Part shown: one piece after another, positions 1 to 8,971 of the stretch | Layout of the letters: every line of letters starts with the position of its first letter | How positions within the stretch are numbered: position 1 is the stretch's first letter | Source: CBDBJQ01 sp965206405 | Lineage (GTDB): Bacteria > Pseudomonadota > Alphaproteobacteria > UBA8366 | Reading direction: 5' to 3' | Assembly (NCBI GenBank): GCA_965206405.1 | Contig: CBDBJQ010000006.1 | Location: 1,426,001 to 1,490,000 of the forward strand | DNA: 64,000 bases | The notes under the pieces: model-generated | Seen by the model: the letters and a program-made list of their open reading frames with translations, nothing else | Database searches by the model: none | What the model was told of the DNA's origin: nothing | Position numbers and translations under genes: made by a program

Positions 1-2200
1 CCTCCCGGGTCACTACCCCGGTAGCCGCGTCCGTAGATACCACCCTGGGTGTCACATCCGGATCAAATAGGGTTCCCACATCGGTGAAAATAGCCCCCGA
101 AATTCCGAGTTCTTCGGGCAAGCCAAGGGGAAATTGCAGCTCAACCGTACCCTTCGCAAGCTTTGTACCGCCAAGTGCATCTTCGGATCTCTGTTCCCTT
201 GGACCAATACCGGCATTGTCAAAACCGCGCAGACTCCTGCCGCCCAGGAAAAAACGGTCATTCACGGAGGTTTCCTTGCCAAACCCCAGGATATGTCCGA
301 CCCGGCCGCTGGTACTTAGAACCCAGCCATCGGTAATCTGGAAATAGTACACCCCTCTCACTTCGGTATTGAGATAGCGCACGTCACCGCCCAGTCCGGC
401 AATATCTGTCGACAGACTGGCCAGCAGACCTTTGGTCGGCGACAAACGGCTGTTGCGTGTATCGTAGCTTACAGTCTGGCCAATAATCGATCTGAGTGTT
501 TTCCCTCGCTCGTCCTGAATAGCGAGTGATGCATCAGCTTCAATGTCAGTGACATCCCTCTGGAGAAGCGTATAGCGGAGACCCTGCCTCCATTCCTCAT
601 TGTACCGGAAGCCTGCATTCAGACTGATGCCGATATCCTCGCTTCTGAAGGAGCTTGTCACAGTATTGTCAGTCCGGACATTGAATATACTGAAGCCGCC
701 AGCAAGTTCACGGCCAAACAGATAGGGCTCGGAAAAGCTGATCCTGTAGTTCTGCCTGCTCTTCGACAGCGTGGCACCGAAGGTCAGGGTTTGCCCGCGT
801 CCCAGGAAGTTCTGCTCGCTGAGTCCGAAATCAAGCAATCCGCCGTCGGAATTTGAATATCCAAGACCGAGACTAAGGCTTCCGGTCACCTGCTCTTCGA
901 CCTTGACCTCAACGACGCTCTTCGTCGAATCGCTCCCCGGTTTAGCGTTAACCGCGATCTGACTGAAATAACCAAGATTCTCGATGCGCTGGCGGGAGCG
1001 TCGCAACTTGGCACTGTTGAAGGCATCTCCTTCCGCCATCAGCATCTCGCGCCGAATGACGGAATCAAGCGTTCTCGCATTATTGACGATATCGATCCGT
1101 TCGATGTAAACTTCTGGGCCTTCTCCGAGCTCGAAGGTGATATCGATCGTCGCATTTTCCCTATCGCGTGTCAGGATAGGCTCTGTTTTGACGAAGGCGA
1201 ACCCACGCTCGCTAGCGTAGTTCGTTATCGCGATAGACATATTCTCAACCGTATCGCTGTCGTACCAGTCGCCGGAATCGAACTCGACGAGTGGAAGCAG
1301 ATCCTCCGACGGTATCTCCTGGATTCGCGAGGTTGTCTCTATTTTCGCGATCTTGTAGCGCGCGCCCTCCTCAACCGTGAAAGTGACAAAGAACTGTTCC
1401 TGGTCGGGCGACAGTTCTGCCACGGCGGAGACGACCCGGAAATCGGCAAACCCTTCGTTCAGGTAAAAGCGCCGTAACGTATCGTTGTCGAAGGTTATGC
1501 GATCGGCATCGTAGGTGTCATTGCTGCCCAGGAACCGATACCACCGAGATTCCTTCGATAGGATCAGGTCTTTCAGATCATTGTCGGAAGCGTAGTCGTT
1601 GCCGATGAATTTTATCTCCCCGATTTTTGTCTCTGGCCCTTCGCTAATCTCATAGATCAGATCGACGCGATTCTGTGTTTTCTCGATGATCTTGGGCGAT
1701 ACCGAGGCGGCGAAATACCCGCTGCGGCGGTACAAATCCAGGAGACGCTTGACGTCCTCCTGCACTTTCTCCGCCGTAAAGGGCAGTCGCTTGCGCAGCT
1801 GTATCTCAAGCTGCAGTACATCCGTGTCGAGTTCGTCGTTGCCCTCAAAGACAACCGTGTTGATGACCGGATTCTCTTCAACGGAGACCACAAGCTTCTC
1901 TGCTTCACGGACGATCGTCACATCCGTGAACAGACCCGTTGCATATAAGACCTTCAGAGCTTCGTTAATCGTTCCCGGATCGAAGAAATCACCAGGTTTG
2001 ACCGGCATGTAGGCGCGAACTGTGTCGGCATCGATCCTCTGTACGCCTATGACCTCGATCTCGGTTATTACCGAGCCTCCGGCGGACTGGCTTTGGGCCA
2101 GGGTCGGTCCGGTCAGAGCAGTCACAAAGCAGGCTGCAGCCAAGGCAAATCCGGCCACGGCAAGACGGGTCGATGTCGTTTGTGATGGTGTCATCTTCAT
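1..2200 (-). CDS. bamA: Outer membrane protein assembly factor BamA (3' end outside window)
   Basis: This is the central Omp85 subunit of the BAM complex, which folds and inserts beta-barrel proteins into the outer membrane. It reads leftwards from ATG at 2200 (a second in-frame ATG lies at 2194; a GGTGG element stands just upstream) and is still open at base 1, giving about 733 codons. The family is usually 750-800 residues, so only the last barrel strands are missing. A Sec signal peptide with a hydrophobic Ala/Leu core covers about residues 12-38, followed by tandem POTRA repeats to about residue 430 and then the barrel. The L6-loop motif appears as GGRSLRGFDNAG, with the conserved RGF. 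It is the last visible gene of the rpsB-to-bamA block, 135 bp after rseP. Family assignment is very secure. Confidence 0.96.
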   Translation of the reverse strand, partial: MKMTPSQTTSTRLAVAGFALAAACFVTALTGPTLAQSQSAGGSVITEIEVIGVQRIDADTVRAYMPVKPGDFFDPGTINEALKVLYATGLFTDVTIVREAEKLVVSVEENPVINTVVFEGNDELDTDVLQLEIQLRKRLPFTAEKVQEDVKRLLDLYRRSGYFAASVSPKIIEKTQNRVDLIYEISEGPETKIGEIKFIGNDYASDNDLKDLILSKESRWYRFLGSNDTYDADRITFDNDTLRRFYLNEGFADFRVVSAVAELSPDQEQFFVTFTVEEGARYKIAKIETTSRIQEIPSEDLLPLVEFDSGDWYDSDTVENMSIAITNYASERGFAFVKTEPILTRDRENATIDITFELGEGPEVYIERIDIVNNARTLDSVIRREMLMAEGDAFNSAKLRRSRQRIENLGYFSQIAVNAKPGSDSTKSVVEVKVEEQVTGSLSLGLGYSNSDGGLLDFGLSEQNFLGRGQTLTFGATLSKSRQNYRISFSEPYLFGRELAGGFSIFNVRTDNTVTSSFRSEDIGISLNAGFRYNEEWRQGLRYTLLQRDVTDIEADASLAIQDERGKTLRSIIGQTVSYDTRNSRLSPTKGLLASLSTDIAGLGGDVRYLNTEVRGVYYFQITDGWVLSTSGRVGHILGFGKETSVNDRFFLGGRSLRGFDNAGIGPREQRSEDALGGTKLAKGTVELQFPLGLPEELGISGAIFTDVGTLFDPDVTPRVVSTDAATGVVTRE

Positions 2201-2281
2201 TCTCGAAACCACCTGCCGATTGTGGCCCGGGTCGTCGTCATTGCCGAAAAATCGAAGCGCCCACGCTCATTTTCAGTTTTT

Positions 2282-2301
2282 CAGCCAGGTTTTCCTGGCT
2301 G
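2282..2301 (-). other. Perfect hairpin in the rseP-bamA intergenic region
   Basis: An 8-bp perfect inverted repeat (CAGCCAGG / CCTGGCTG) with a 4-base loop lies between the rseP stop and the bamA start. No T-run follows on either strand, so it is not a classical terminator. In the minus-strand mRNA it could be a processing or stability element. Functional role is inference only. Confidence 0.4.
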
Positions 2302-2335
2302 GATGCGCGAGTCTTTCGCCGAAAGGGCCCATCGA

Positions 2336-3463
2336 TCAAAAGAGGCCCAGCCTGAGAAGGTCATTTGCGGTCGCGAAAATAACCAGGGCCAGAAGCAACG
2401 CAACACCGACCTGCATGCTCTTCTGTTCAGCTTTTTCGCTAAGTCGGCGGCCGCGAACAGCTTCGATACCCAAAAAGACAAGATGCCCTCCGTCCAGAAT
2501 AGGCACGGGAAGGAGGTTGAGCAAGCCAAGGTTCACCGACAGGAAGGCCATGAACCACAACAGATTGGAAATTCCCGAAGCCATGATATCCCCAGATAGC
2601 ATGGCGATGCCGGCCGGTCCTGACAGCTGATCCGCACCACGGTCTCCCGTCACGATCTCGCCAAGAGTGGCCAGTATCAGGTCCGTCATGCGCCAGGTTT
2701 CCGTAACCCCAAGGGCGAACGCAACCGCGGGATTGCGGCGGATGCGTTTCTTTTCCTCGCCGACGATGCCGATGCGCCCAATCGTATAAGTCATCCCCGA
2801 CGGCGCGGACACTTCGAACGATCGGGGTACAATGGCGAGGCGGATATTCTCGCCGTCTCGCTTCAGTGTGAATTGCAGGCGCCGGTCCGGATTCGTCCGG
2901 ACGACCTCCTGTACCTCCTCCATCCGCTCAATCGTCTTGCCGCCAATGTCGACGATGACATCCCCAGGCGTCACACCCGCAGCTTCCGCAGCACCGCCTT
3001 CGACGACCACCCCGACCCGGGCCGGCGTGTAGGATTGTCCGAAGGTGGCGTACAGGATGGCGAGCAGAAAGAAGGCGAGGATAAAATTAGCCAGCGGGCC
3101 GGCCACCACGATCGCCGCGCGTTGCCAGAGAGTCTTGTGGTGAAAACCTTCGGTTCGCATCAAATGGTCGAAAGCGGCCGAATTTTTTGCCCTCAGCTGG
3201 ACGAGCGCATCACTCTCCAGATCCTTCTCGTCCAGCATCTGGATATAACCGCCAAGAGGGATCATCGAGATCTTCCAGCGGGTTCCCAGGCGATCGTTCC
3301 ACCCAATCAGTTCCGGCCCGAAACCGATCGAGAACACCCTGACCCACACGCCGTTCCACCGGGCCACAAGGTAGTGACCCAGCTCATGTCCAAAGACGAG
3401 TAGCGTGATAACGGCGATGAACGAAGCGGCGTAGCCAGCGATCAAAACCAGAGTATCAATCAT
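2336..3463 (-). CDS. rseP: RIP metalloprotease RseP (site-2 protease)
   Basis: A membrane-embedded zinc protease of the S2P/M50 family that cleaves transmembrane segments, typically of anti-sigma factors and leftover signal peptides. The 375-residue product has the zinc motif HELGH at residues 26-30 inside the first membrane segment. A PDZ domain lies around residues 130-215 and the second active-site motif LDGG at 323-326, followed by a C-terminal membrane helix. This order (HExxH, PDZ, LDG) is diagnostic. It starts at ATG 3463, 6 bp after the dxr stop, and precedes bamA, the usual alphaproteobacterial arrangement. The natural substrate here is unknown. Confidence 0.96.
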   Translation of the reverse strand: MIDTLVLIAGYAASFIAVITLLVFGHELGHYLVARWNGVWVRVFSIGFGPELIGWNDRLGTRWKISMIPLGGYIQMLDEKDLESDALVQLRAKNSAAFDHLMRTEGFHHKTLWQRAAIVVAGPLANFILAFFLLAILYATFGQSYTPARVGVVVEGGAAEAAGVTPGDVIVDIGGKTIERMEEVQEVVRTNPDRRLQFTLKRDGENIRLAIVPRSFEVSAPSGMTYTIGRIGIVGEEKKRIRRNPAVAFALGVTETWRMTDLILATLGEIVTGDRGADQLSGPAGIAMLSGDIMASGISNLLWFMAFLSVNLGLLNLLPVPILDGGHLVFLGIEAVRGRRLSEKAEQKSMQVGVALLLALVIFATANDLLRLGLF

Positions 3464-3469
3464 ATTTCT

Positions 3470-4741
3470 CTAAATTCCTACCGCCTGGAACGGATGATCT
3501 CGCAGCATTCTCTGCTCTGCGGCCTTGCGCGCCCTGCGGTCGATTTCGAAGACATCGTCAAGGGATTGCGGTTCTTTCGCCTCCAGCGCGCCCATGACAT
3601 CTTCAGCGACCTCCGCAATTTCCAGAAAGCCGATGCGCTCCTCAAGAAATCCCGCAACCGCCACTTCATTTGCGGCGTTCAGAACAGCCGGCATCGCGCC
3701 GCCGCTGCGCAAGGCTTCTCGCGCCAGCCTGATGGCGGGAAAACGCAGAGGATCCGGCGCCTCGAACGCAAGAGTGGCGATTTCCACCAAGTCGAGCCTT
3801 ACGCCCGGGACCGACAGCCGTTCCGGCCAGGCTAGTGTATAGGATATCGGCACGCGCATGTCCGGAAGTCCGAGCTGCGCGAGCACCGACCCATCCGCAT
3901 AACAGACAAGCGAATGAATGATCGATTGGGGGTGAACAACGATATCGATCTTATCCTCGGCCATACCAAAGAGGTAACTTGCCTCGATAACCTCGAGCCC
4001 CTTATTCATCGCGGTGGCGGAATCGACCGAAATCTTCGTGCCCATCGTCCAGTTGGGATGCGCCTGGGCCTGGGCCGGGGTCACATCACGCATCGCCTCA
4101 CGCGACCAGTCCCGGAAAGGGCCTCCCGACCCTGTCAGAATCAGCTTCTCGACACTCTCCGGCCGGCTGGAATCAAAAACCTGGAAGATCGCGTTGTGTT
4201 CGGAATCGGCGGGAAGCAGGACCGCCTTGCTGCGCTCGACTTCGGCGAGGAGCAGGCTTCCGGCGCAAACCAAACATTCCTTGTTGGCGAAAGCCACCTG
4301 CGCACCGCGGCGAACCGCCACCATGGTCGGACCCAGGCCGGCGGCGCCGACAATACCCGCCATGATCCAGTCCGAGGGGCGCGCCGCCGCCTCGAGCACC
4401 GCCTGTGCTCCCGCGCCGACCTCGATGTGTTTCTTGGCAGACAAGGCGTCTTTCAGAGGTTCGTAACAGGCCTCTTCGGCTATTGCGACAAAGGCCGGTT
4501 CAAGGAGCCTCGCCTGCTCGGCGAGGCGTTTCACATTGGTATTGCCCGTCAAAGCTTCGACTGTGTAACGGTCGCGGTTTTCAAGAATCAGCTCGACCGC
4601 CTGACAGCCAACGGAACCGGTCGAGCCGAGGATGGATACGGTTTTTGAAACCCCGGCCTCCGAAATACCGATCCCCGAAGAACTATCTTTCTGGCCGGAT
4701 GGCCGCCAGCACCGCTTCGCCGCGATTCCGTGAACACTCAT
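3470..4741 (-). CDS. dxr: 1-deoxy-D-xylulose 5-phosphate reductoisomerase
   Basis: Converts DXP to MEP with NADPH, the committed step of the methylerythritol phosphate isoprenoid pathway in the cytosol. The NADPH-binding motif GSTGSVG falls at residues 39-45, and the metal and substrate motifs PADSEHNA, LTGSGGPFR and MNKGLEVIEA follow in order. I place the start at ATG 4741 because this ATG overlaps the cdsA stop as ATGA, a coupling seen repeatedly in this operon; an in-frame start at 4777 would sit deeper inside cdsA. Even so, about 32 residues precede the Rossmann fold, more than in most homologues, and no in-frame ATG or GTG was seen nearer the fold. The substrate-making neighbours uppS and cdsA are just upstream. 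Confidence 0.95.
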   Translation of the reverse strand: MSVHGIAAKRCWRPSGQKDSSSGIGISEAGVSKTVSILGSTGSVGCQAVELILENRDRYTVEALTGNTNVKRLAEQARLLEPAFVAIAEEACYEPLKDALSAKKHIEVGAGAQAVLEAAARPSDWIMAGIVGAAGLGPTMVAVRRGAQVAFANKECLVCAGSLLLAEVERSKAVLLPADSEHNAIFQVFDSSRPESVEKLILTGSGGPFRDWSREAMRDVTPAQAQAHPNWTMGTKISVDSATAMNKGLEVIEASYLFGMAEDKIDIVVHPQSIIHSLVCYADGSVLAQLGLPDMRVPISYTLAWPERLSVPGVRLDLVEIATLAFEAPDPLRFPAIRLAREALRSGGAMPAVLNAANEVAVAGFLEERIGFLEIAEVAEDVMGALEAKEPQSLDDVFEIDRRARKAAEQRMLRDHPFQAVGI

Positions 4742-5562
4742 GGTGCAAACGGCCCCCCGCCGCGTAGCAGCACCCAAAGTGCCGCAACAGGTATCGCCGT
4801 TATGTAGCCGTCGACCCGGTCGAGAACGCCACCATGCCCCGGGATCAGACCGCCTGTATCCTTGACGCCGCTCTGGCGTTTGACCGCCGATTCAAGGAAA
4901 TCCCCAACCTGCGCCACCAAGGCGAAGATCATACCTGCAGCGACAATCTCCCGGATACCGATGCTGGTCGAAAACTGAACCGCGGCAGCGCTCACGAGCC
5001 CGGCCGCGGCGACGCCGCCAATCAGCCCGGCCCATGTCTTGTTCGGGCTCACGCGCGGGGCGATTCGCGGTCCACCAATCAGCCGTCCACAGCAATAAGC
5101 CGCCACATCAGTCGCCGCGATCACAACACACAGCCAAAGAATGGTTTCGCGGCCATCCGGCAGGGCAGCGCGCAGCCAGCCCACGGACAACAGCACCAGA
5201 AAAACCATGGCCATGCCGATGAACGCCACGACCGGAACGGCGCGACCACGCACGATTCCGTCGACCGCAACCCATAAAACCACGAGGGCGGCCAGCCCCC
5301 AAGCTTCACTGATCGACAGGCCGTAGTGAATGACAGGTATGGCAGTAGCGGACAATACAGCCAGAATCCGTACGAATTTTCCCTCCGGCCAAACCAGCCG
5401 AAGAAACTCGAAGCCCATGAGTCCGCCGAGAAGAGCGAACAGAGCCACAGAAAACCATCCGCCAAGCCACAGAAGAACAAGAACTGACGGCAGCAGGATT
5501 GCAGACGAGGCTATCCGCAGTGCCAGTTCCCTGGCGTCAAGCCATCTCGGCAACGTCGCCAT
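4738..5562 (-). CDS. cdsA: Phosphatidate cytidylyltransferase
   Basis: An integral membrane enzyme that makes CDP-diacylglycerol from phosphatidate and CTP, the branch point of phospholipid synthesis. The 274-residue protein is mostly hydrophobic helices and ends with the family signature: SAVKRQSGVKDTG followed by PGHGGVLDRVDG, carrying the metal-binding Lys/Asp residues. The start is set at ATG 5562 because a GGGAGG Shine-Dalgarno lies about 9 bases upstream and the family length fits. A longer frame to 5619 would add 19 Arg-rich residues deep in uppS. It overlaps the end of uppS by 26 bp and the dxr start by 4 bp. Confidence 0.95.
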   Translation of the reverse strand: MATLPRWLDARELALRIASSAILLPSVLVLLWLGGWFSVALFALLGGLMGFEFLRLVWPEGKFVRILAVLSATAIPVIHYGLSISEAWGLAALVVLWVAVDGIVRGRAVPVVAFIGMAMVFLVLLSVGWLRAALPDGRETILWLCVVIAATDVAAYCCGRLIGGPRIAPRVSPNKTWAGLIGGVAAAGLVSAAAVQFSTSIGIREIVAAGMIFALVAQVGDFLESAVKRQSGVKDTGGLIPGHGGVLDRVDGYITAIPVAALWVLLRGGGPFAP

Positions 5563-6277
5563 AGCGCCTGTCCCTCCCCTGATACTCCTGGATCGCCGCC
5601 TCAAGCGCGGCACGGTCAAAATCAGGCCAGAGCATGTCGAGAAACACGAACTCGCTATAGGCCAGCTGCCACAGCATGAAATTGCTTATTCTCTGCTCCC
5701 CGCTGGTCCGGATCACCAGATCCGGCTCGGAGATACCGCCAGTCCATAGATGCGCTTCCAGGGAGGTGGCATCGATGTCTTCCAGGCTGATCTCACCGGA
5801 CAGCGCCTTTCTGGCAAGAACCTTCGCTGCCGCGGCGATTTCCTGCCTGCCGCCGTAGCTGACAGCGACAATCAGCGTCAGCTTCGTATTGTCCTCGGTC
5901 ATCTTTTCGGCATGCTGGATAAGATCGATGACATCGGCAGGCAGCCGTTCCCGCTCCCCGATAACGCGAATCCTGATGCCATTGGCATGAAGTTCGGCAA
6001 GTTCCGATTTCAGGTAACGCCGCATAAGATGCATCAGGTCGTCGACCTCAGTGCTCGGGCGCTTCCAATTCTCGGCCGAAAAGCCGAACAATGTGAGATA
6101 GGACACGCCAAGGGCGGCGGCTGCCTCGATCGTCCTCCTCACCGCCGAGGCCCCGTATTGATGCCCAGCGGCACGGGGCATTCCCTGGGCTTTGGCCCAG
6201 CGTCCATTGCCATCCATGATGATGGCTATATGGGCAGGCATCGGGGATAAATCGTTGGCGAAAGTCGGTCGATCCAT
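5537..6277 (-). CDS. uppS: Isoprenyl (undecaprenyl diphosphate) synthase, cis-type
   Basis: Cis-prenyltransferase that elongates farnesyl diphosphate with isopentenyl diphosphate to the C55 carrier lipid used for peptidoglycan and polysaccharide synthesis. The 246-residue length is normal. The catalytic motif MDGNGRW lies at residues 21-27 (Asp22), and the C-terminal substrate-binding region has RTSGEQRISNF and FVFLDMLWPDF. It starts at ATG 6277, 2 bp after the frr stop, and overlaps cdsA by 26 bp. Placement between frr and cdsA is the standard order in proteobacteria. Confidence 0.96.
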   Translation of the reverse strand: MDRPTFANDLSPMPAHIAIIMDGNGRWAKAQGMPRAAGHQYGASAVRRTIEAAAALGVSYLTLFGFSAENWKRPSTEVDDLMHLMRRYLKSELAELHANGIRIRVIGERERLPADVIDLIQHAEKMTEDNTKLTLIVAVSYGGRQEIAAAAKVLARKALSGEISLEDIDATSLEAHLWTGGISEPDLVIRTSGEQRISNFMLWQLAYSEFVFLDMLWPDFDRAALEAAIQEYQGRDRRYGDVAEMA

Positions 6278-6279
6278 GC

Positions 6280-6846
6280 CTAGACCTGAAGAATTTCCTG
6301 TTCTTTGGCTTCAAGCATCGCGTCGATTTTCTTGCTGTAGTTGTCGGTCAGCTTTTGGATAAGCTCCGCCTGGGTCCGGTGCGTGTCTTCAGAGGCCTCG
6401 CCAGAACGCTCCATCTGTTTGAGAGTGTCCATGCCGTCTCGTCGCACGTTGCGAACGGCTACCCGGCCCTGTTCGGCGATCCGCCCTGCTACTTTGGTCA
6501 ATTCCTGGCGCCGCTCCTCGCTGAGATCTGGCAGAGGAAGCCTGACCAGATTGCCCTCAACCTGGGGATTCAGCCCGAGGTCGGAAGCACGGATTGTCCT
6601 TTCCACGGCGCCCACGAGCTGTGGGTCCCATACCTGGATGGTAAGCAGGCGGGATTCCGGTACACTGATGCTGCCAACCTGGTTCATCGGCATCTCGGAG
6701 CCGTAGGCATCGACAGTGAGTGTTTCAACAAGCGCCGGAGAGGCGCGGCCCGTTCTCAGGCCGCCGAGTTCTCTTGTCAGTGCCTCGATAGCGCCGGACA
6801 TTCTGCGTTCAAGATCGTCCAGATCGATTTCGGACATTTCAGCCAT
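6280..6846 (-). CDS. frr: Ribosome recycling factor
   Basis: Splits the post-termination ribosome together with EF-G. The protein of 188 residues matches the usual 185. Hallmarks are the LRTGRASP motif near residue 30, the central VPESRLLTIQVWD segment and the C-terminal helical half with EERRQELTK and the conserved VAVRNVRRD stretch. I choose ATG 6846, which has a GAAGGG Shine-Dalgarno; the open frame extends upstream inside pyrH but that part is unlike the family. The gene begins 4 bp after the pyrH stop. Confidence 0.96.
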   Translation of the reverse strand: MAEMSEIDLDDLERRMSGAIEALTRELGGLRTGRASPALVETLTVDAYGSEMPMNQVGSISVPESRLLTIQVWDPQLVGAVERTIRASDLGLNPQVEGNLVRLPLPDLSEERRQELTKVAGRIAEQGRVAVRNVRRDGMDTLKQMERSGEASEDTHRTQAELIQKLTDNYSKKIDAMLEAKEQEILQV

Positions 6847-6850
6847 GGCT

Positions 6851-7603
6851 TTACCCTTCTCGGCCAATAAGCGTGAACTTGCCCCTGCCCTGAACCGCTT
6901 CCGCGAACATGCCCTTATTGTATATGGAGAAAACGATAATCGGTATATCTTTGTCCCGCGAGAGCGCAATTGCCGCAGTATCCATGATCCCGAAATTGGC
7001 CGATAGTACCTCGCCATAGGTTAAAAAAGGCAGAAATTCCGCCTTTTCATCAATGACCGGATCGTCGCTGTAGACGCCGTCAACCTTGGTCGCCTTGAGA
7101 ATCACGTCGCAATCGAGCTCTGCGGCCCGCAGCGCGGCCGCGGTATCCGTGGTGAAAAAGGGATTCCCGGTTCCAGCGGCACAAATAACGATGCGCCCCT
7201 TCTCCATATGCCGGACGGCACGGCGGCGAATATAGGGCTCGCAGACTTCCTGCATGCCGATCGCCGACAGTACGCGAGCCTCAGTCCCATGGCTCTCAAG
7301 CGCGCTCTGCATCGCAACCGCGTTAATCACGGTCGCCAGCATGCCCATGTAATCTGCCGAAACCCGCTCCATGCCTGCTGCAGCACCCGACACGCCCCGG
7401 AAAATATTCCCGCCCCCGATCACGACGCAAACCTGAAGGCCGAGCGCGGTGACGCTACTGATTTCGGCTGCGATGCGGGCAACAGTGTCCGGATCGAGCC
7501 CGTAATCCTCACCGCCCATCAGGGCTTCACCGGAAACCTTTAGGAGAACGCGCCGATATTGGTCCGATGAGGCGTTTCCAGTTGTCCGGTCCTGCGAAGG
7601 CAT
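6851..7603 (-). CDS. pyrH: UMP kinase
   Basis: Bacterial-type hexameric UMP kinase of the amino-acid kinase superfamily; phosphorylates UMP to UDP and is normally feedback-controlled by UTP and GTP. Motifs visible are LLKVSGEALMG near the N terminus, the glycine-rich VVIGGGNIFRG, DYMGMLATVINA and the C-terminal FSIYNKGMFAEAV. Two starts are plausible: GTG 7618, overlapping the tsf stop as GTGA, and ATG 7603, preceded by GGAG at good spacing. I favour 7603 (250 residues) because of the ATG and the family length. Confidence 0.95.
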   Translation of the reverse strand: MPSQDRTTGNASSDQYRRVLLKVSGEALMGGEDYGLDPDTVARIAAEISSVTALGLQVCVVIGGGNIFRGVSGAAAGMERVSADYMGMLATVINAVAMQSALESHGTEARVLSAIGMQEVCEPYIRRRAVRHMEKGRIVICAAGTGNPFFTTDTAAALRAAELDCDVILKATKVDGVYSDDPVIDEKAEFLPFLTYGEVLSANFGIMDTAAIALSRDKDIPIIVFSIYNKGMFAEAVQGRGKFTLIGREG

Positions 7604-7614
7604 GGTTTCTCCGG

Positions 7615-8499
7615 TCACGAGACCTCAGCAGCTTCGCCCAGTGCAAATCTCGCGAAACCAGTGATCTTCACCGGCGCTCCGAGTTCCTTGCCCGCATCTT
7701 CCGCGGCTTTGGAAACCTTGCTTTCGTTGTCGATGACGTAGATCTGGTCGAGTAAAACAATCTCTTCGTAGAACTTGCGCAACCGCCCCTCGATCATCTT
7801 CTCGATGATGTTGTCCGGCTTGCCGCTCTCGCGCGCCTGTGCGACAAGAACCGTTCGCTCGCGCTCGATGATGGCGGGCGAAAGGTCGTCGATGGTAACG
7901 GATTCCGGCCGCGACGCTGCGATATGCATCGCGAGTTTCCGTCCAAAAACATCCAGCGCGGCTGGATCGGCGTCCGATTCCAGCCCCACCAACACACCGA
8001 TCTTGCCGAGGCCATCGGCCAGAGCACCGTGCACATAGGTCGAAACACACCCCTTGGAAACGGACAGTGCCGCAACCCGACGCAGGTTGATGTTTTCGCC
8101 GATTGTCGCGATGTTACGGGCGAGCTCTTCCTCCACGGTCCGCTCGGAATCCGGATAATTCGCGGTTTTCACGGCATCGATATCGCCCTGTTTTTCCAGG
8201 CCAATGCCAGCGACGGCGCGGACAAAGCTTTGAAAGGTGTCGTTGCGAGCGACAAAATCGGTTTCCGAGTTGACCTCGATCACTGCCGCTGAATACCCAC
8301 CAGCGGCAATGCCGATAAGGCCGTCCGATGCGACACGACCGGCTTTCAGGTTCGCAGCACTCAGACCCTGCTTGCGCAGAAGATCGATTGCCTGGTCGAT
8401 ATCGCCATTCACTTCTATCAAGGCGTTTTTGCAATCCATCATGCCCGCGCCGGTTCTGGTTCGCAGATCCTTGACCAGCCCTGCCATAATCTCAGCCAT
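7615..8499 (-). CDS. tsf: Translation elongation factor Ts
   Basis: Guanine nucleotide exchange factor for EF-Tu. The 294-residue product has the N-terminal UBA-like segment with the two signatures LRTRTGAGMMDCKNAL and the EVNSETDFVARN motif near residue 80, followed by the dimerisation and core domains. It starts at ATG 8499. The distance to the in-frame rpsB stop is 472 bp, unusually long for this pair, but only 134 bp to the end of the out-of-frame rpsB tail, which supports the idea that the tail belongs to rpsB. Confidence 0.96.
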   Translation of the reverse strand: MAEIMAGLVKDLRTRTGAGMMDCKNALIEVNGDIDQAIDLLRKQGLSAANLKAGRVASDGLIGIAAGGYSAAVIEVNSETDFVARNDTFQSFVRAVAGIGLEKQGDIDAVKTANYPDSERTVEEELARNIATIGENINLRRVAALSVSKGCVSTYVHGALADGLGKIGVLVGLESDADPAALDVFGRKLAMHIAASRPESVTIDDLSPAIIERERTVLVAQARESGKPDNIIEKMIEGRLRKFYEEIVLLDQIYVIDNESKVSKAAEDAGKELGAPVKITGFARFALGEAAEVS

Positions 8500-8730
8500 T
8501 CCTTGTCTTTCCTTATGTTCGCTTGCCCGTTATCCGGGTTTCTGTCTCGCCCGGTATCTCTTGGTCTGCCCCCGGTCGGTTTACCGCACGCCGGTTATAT
8601 CTTCGATTCTTGTGCCGGATCTTCTTGTGTAGGCTATGCGGGAGCCGCTGAATCCTCCGCAGCCGATGTCTCCGTGGATGCCGGTTCGGCAGCCCCGGCT
8701 TCAGGCACCGCAGGTTTGGCCGGTTCGGAG

Positions 8731-8880
8731 GCCGGCGTTTCGGAGGCCGGCGTTTCGGAGGCCGGCGTTTCGGAGGCCGGCGTTTCGGAGGCCGGCGTTT
8801 CGGAGGCCGGCGTTTCGGAGGCCGGCGTTTCGGAGGCCGGCGTTTCGGAGGCCGGCGTTTCGGAGGCCGGCGTTTCGAGG
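8731..8880. repeat. Ten 15-bp tandem repeats in the rpsB tail
   Basis: Ten head-to-tail copies of the unit GCCGGCGTTTCGGAG occupy 8731-8880; the last copy is slightly diverged. Because the unit is a multiple of three, copy-number change keeps any reading frame. In the minus-strand tail frame each unit encodes ETPAS. The near-perfect identity of the copies suggests recent expansion by slippage or recombination. Confidence 0.95.
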
Positions 8881-8908
8881 ACCGGCGCTTCAGTCACCGA
8901 CGACTGTT

Positions 8909-8968
8909 CGGCGGGAGTCTCGGCGGGAGTCTCGGCGGGAGCCTCGGCGGGAGTCTCGGCGGGAGCCG
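8909..8968. repeat. Five 12-bp tandem repeats in the rpsB tail
   Basis: Five units related to CGGCGGGAGTCT (two ending in CC rather than TC variants) lie next to the 15-bp array. In the minus tail frame they encode the four-residue period AETP/AEAP. They are distinct from the 15-bp array in length and sequence. Confidence 0.9.
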
Positions 8969-8971
8969 TTG

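Noticed and set aside
2022..2630. Plus-strand frame of about 200 codons over bamA and rseP
   Set aside because: It lies opposite well-supported genes; long antisense frames are common in this GC-rich DNA and the product has no domain.
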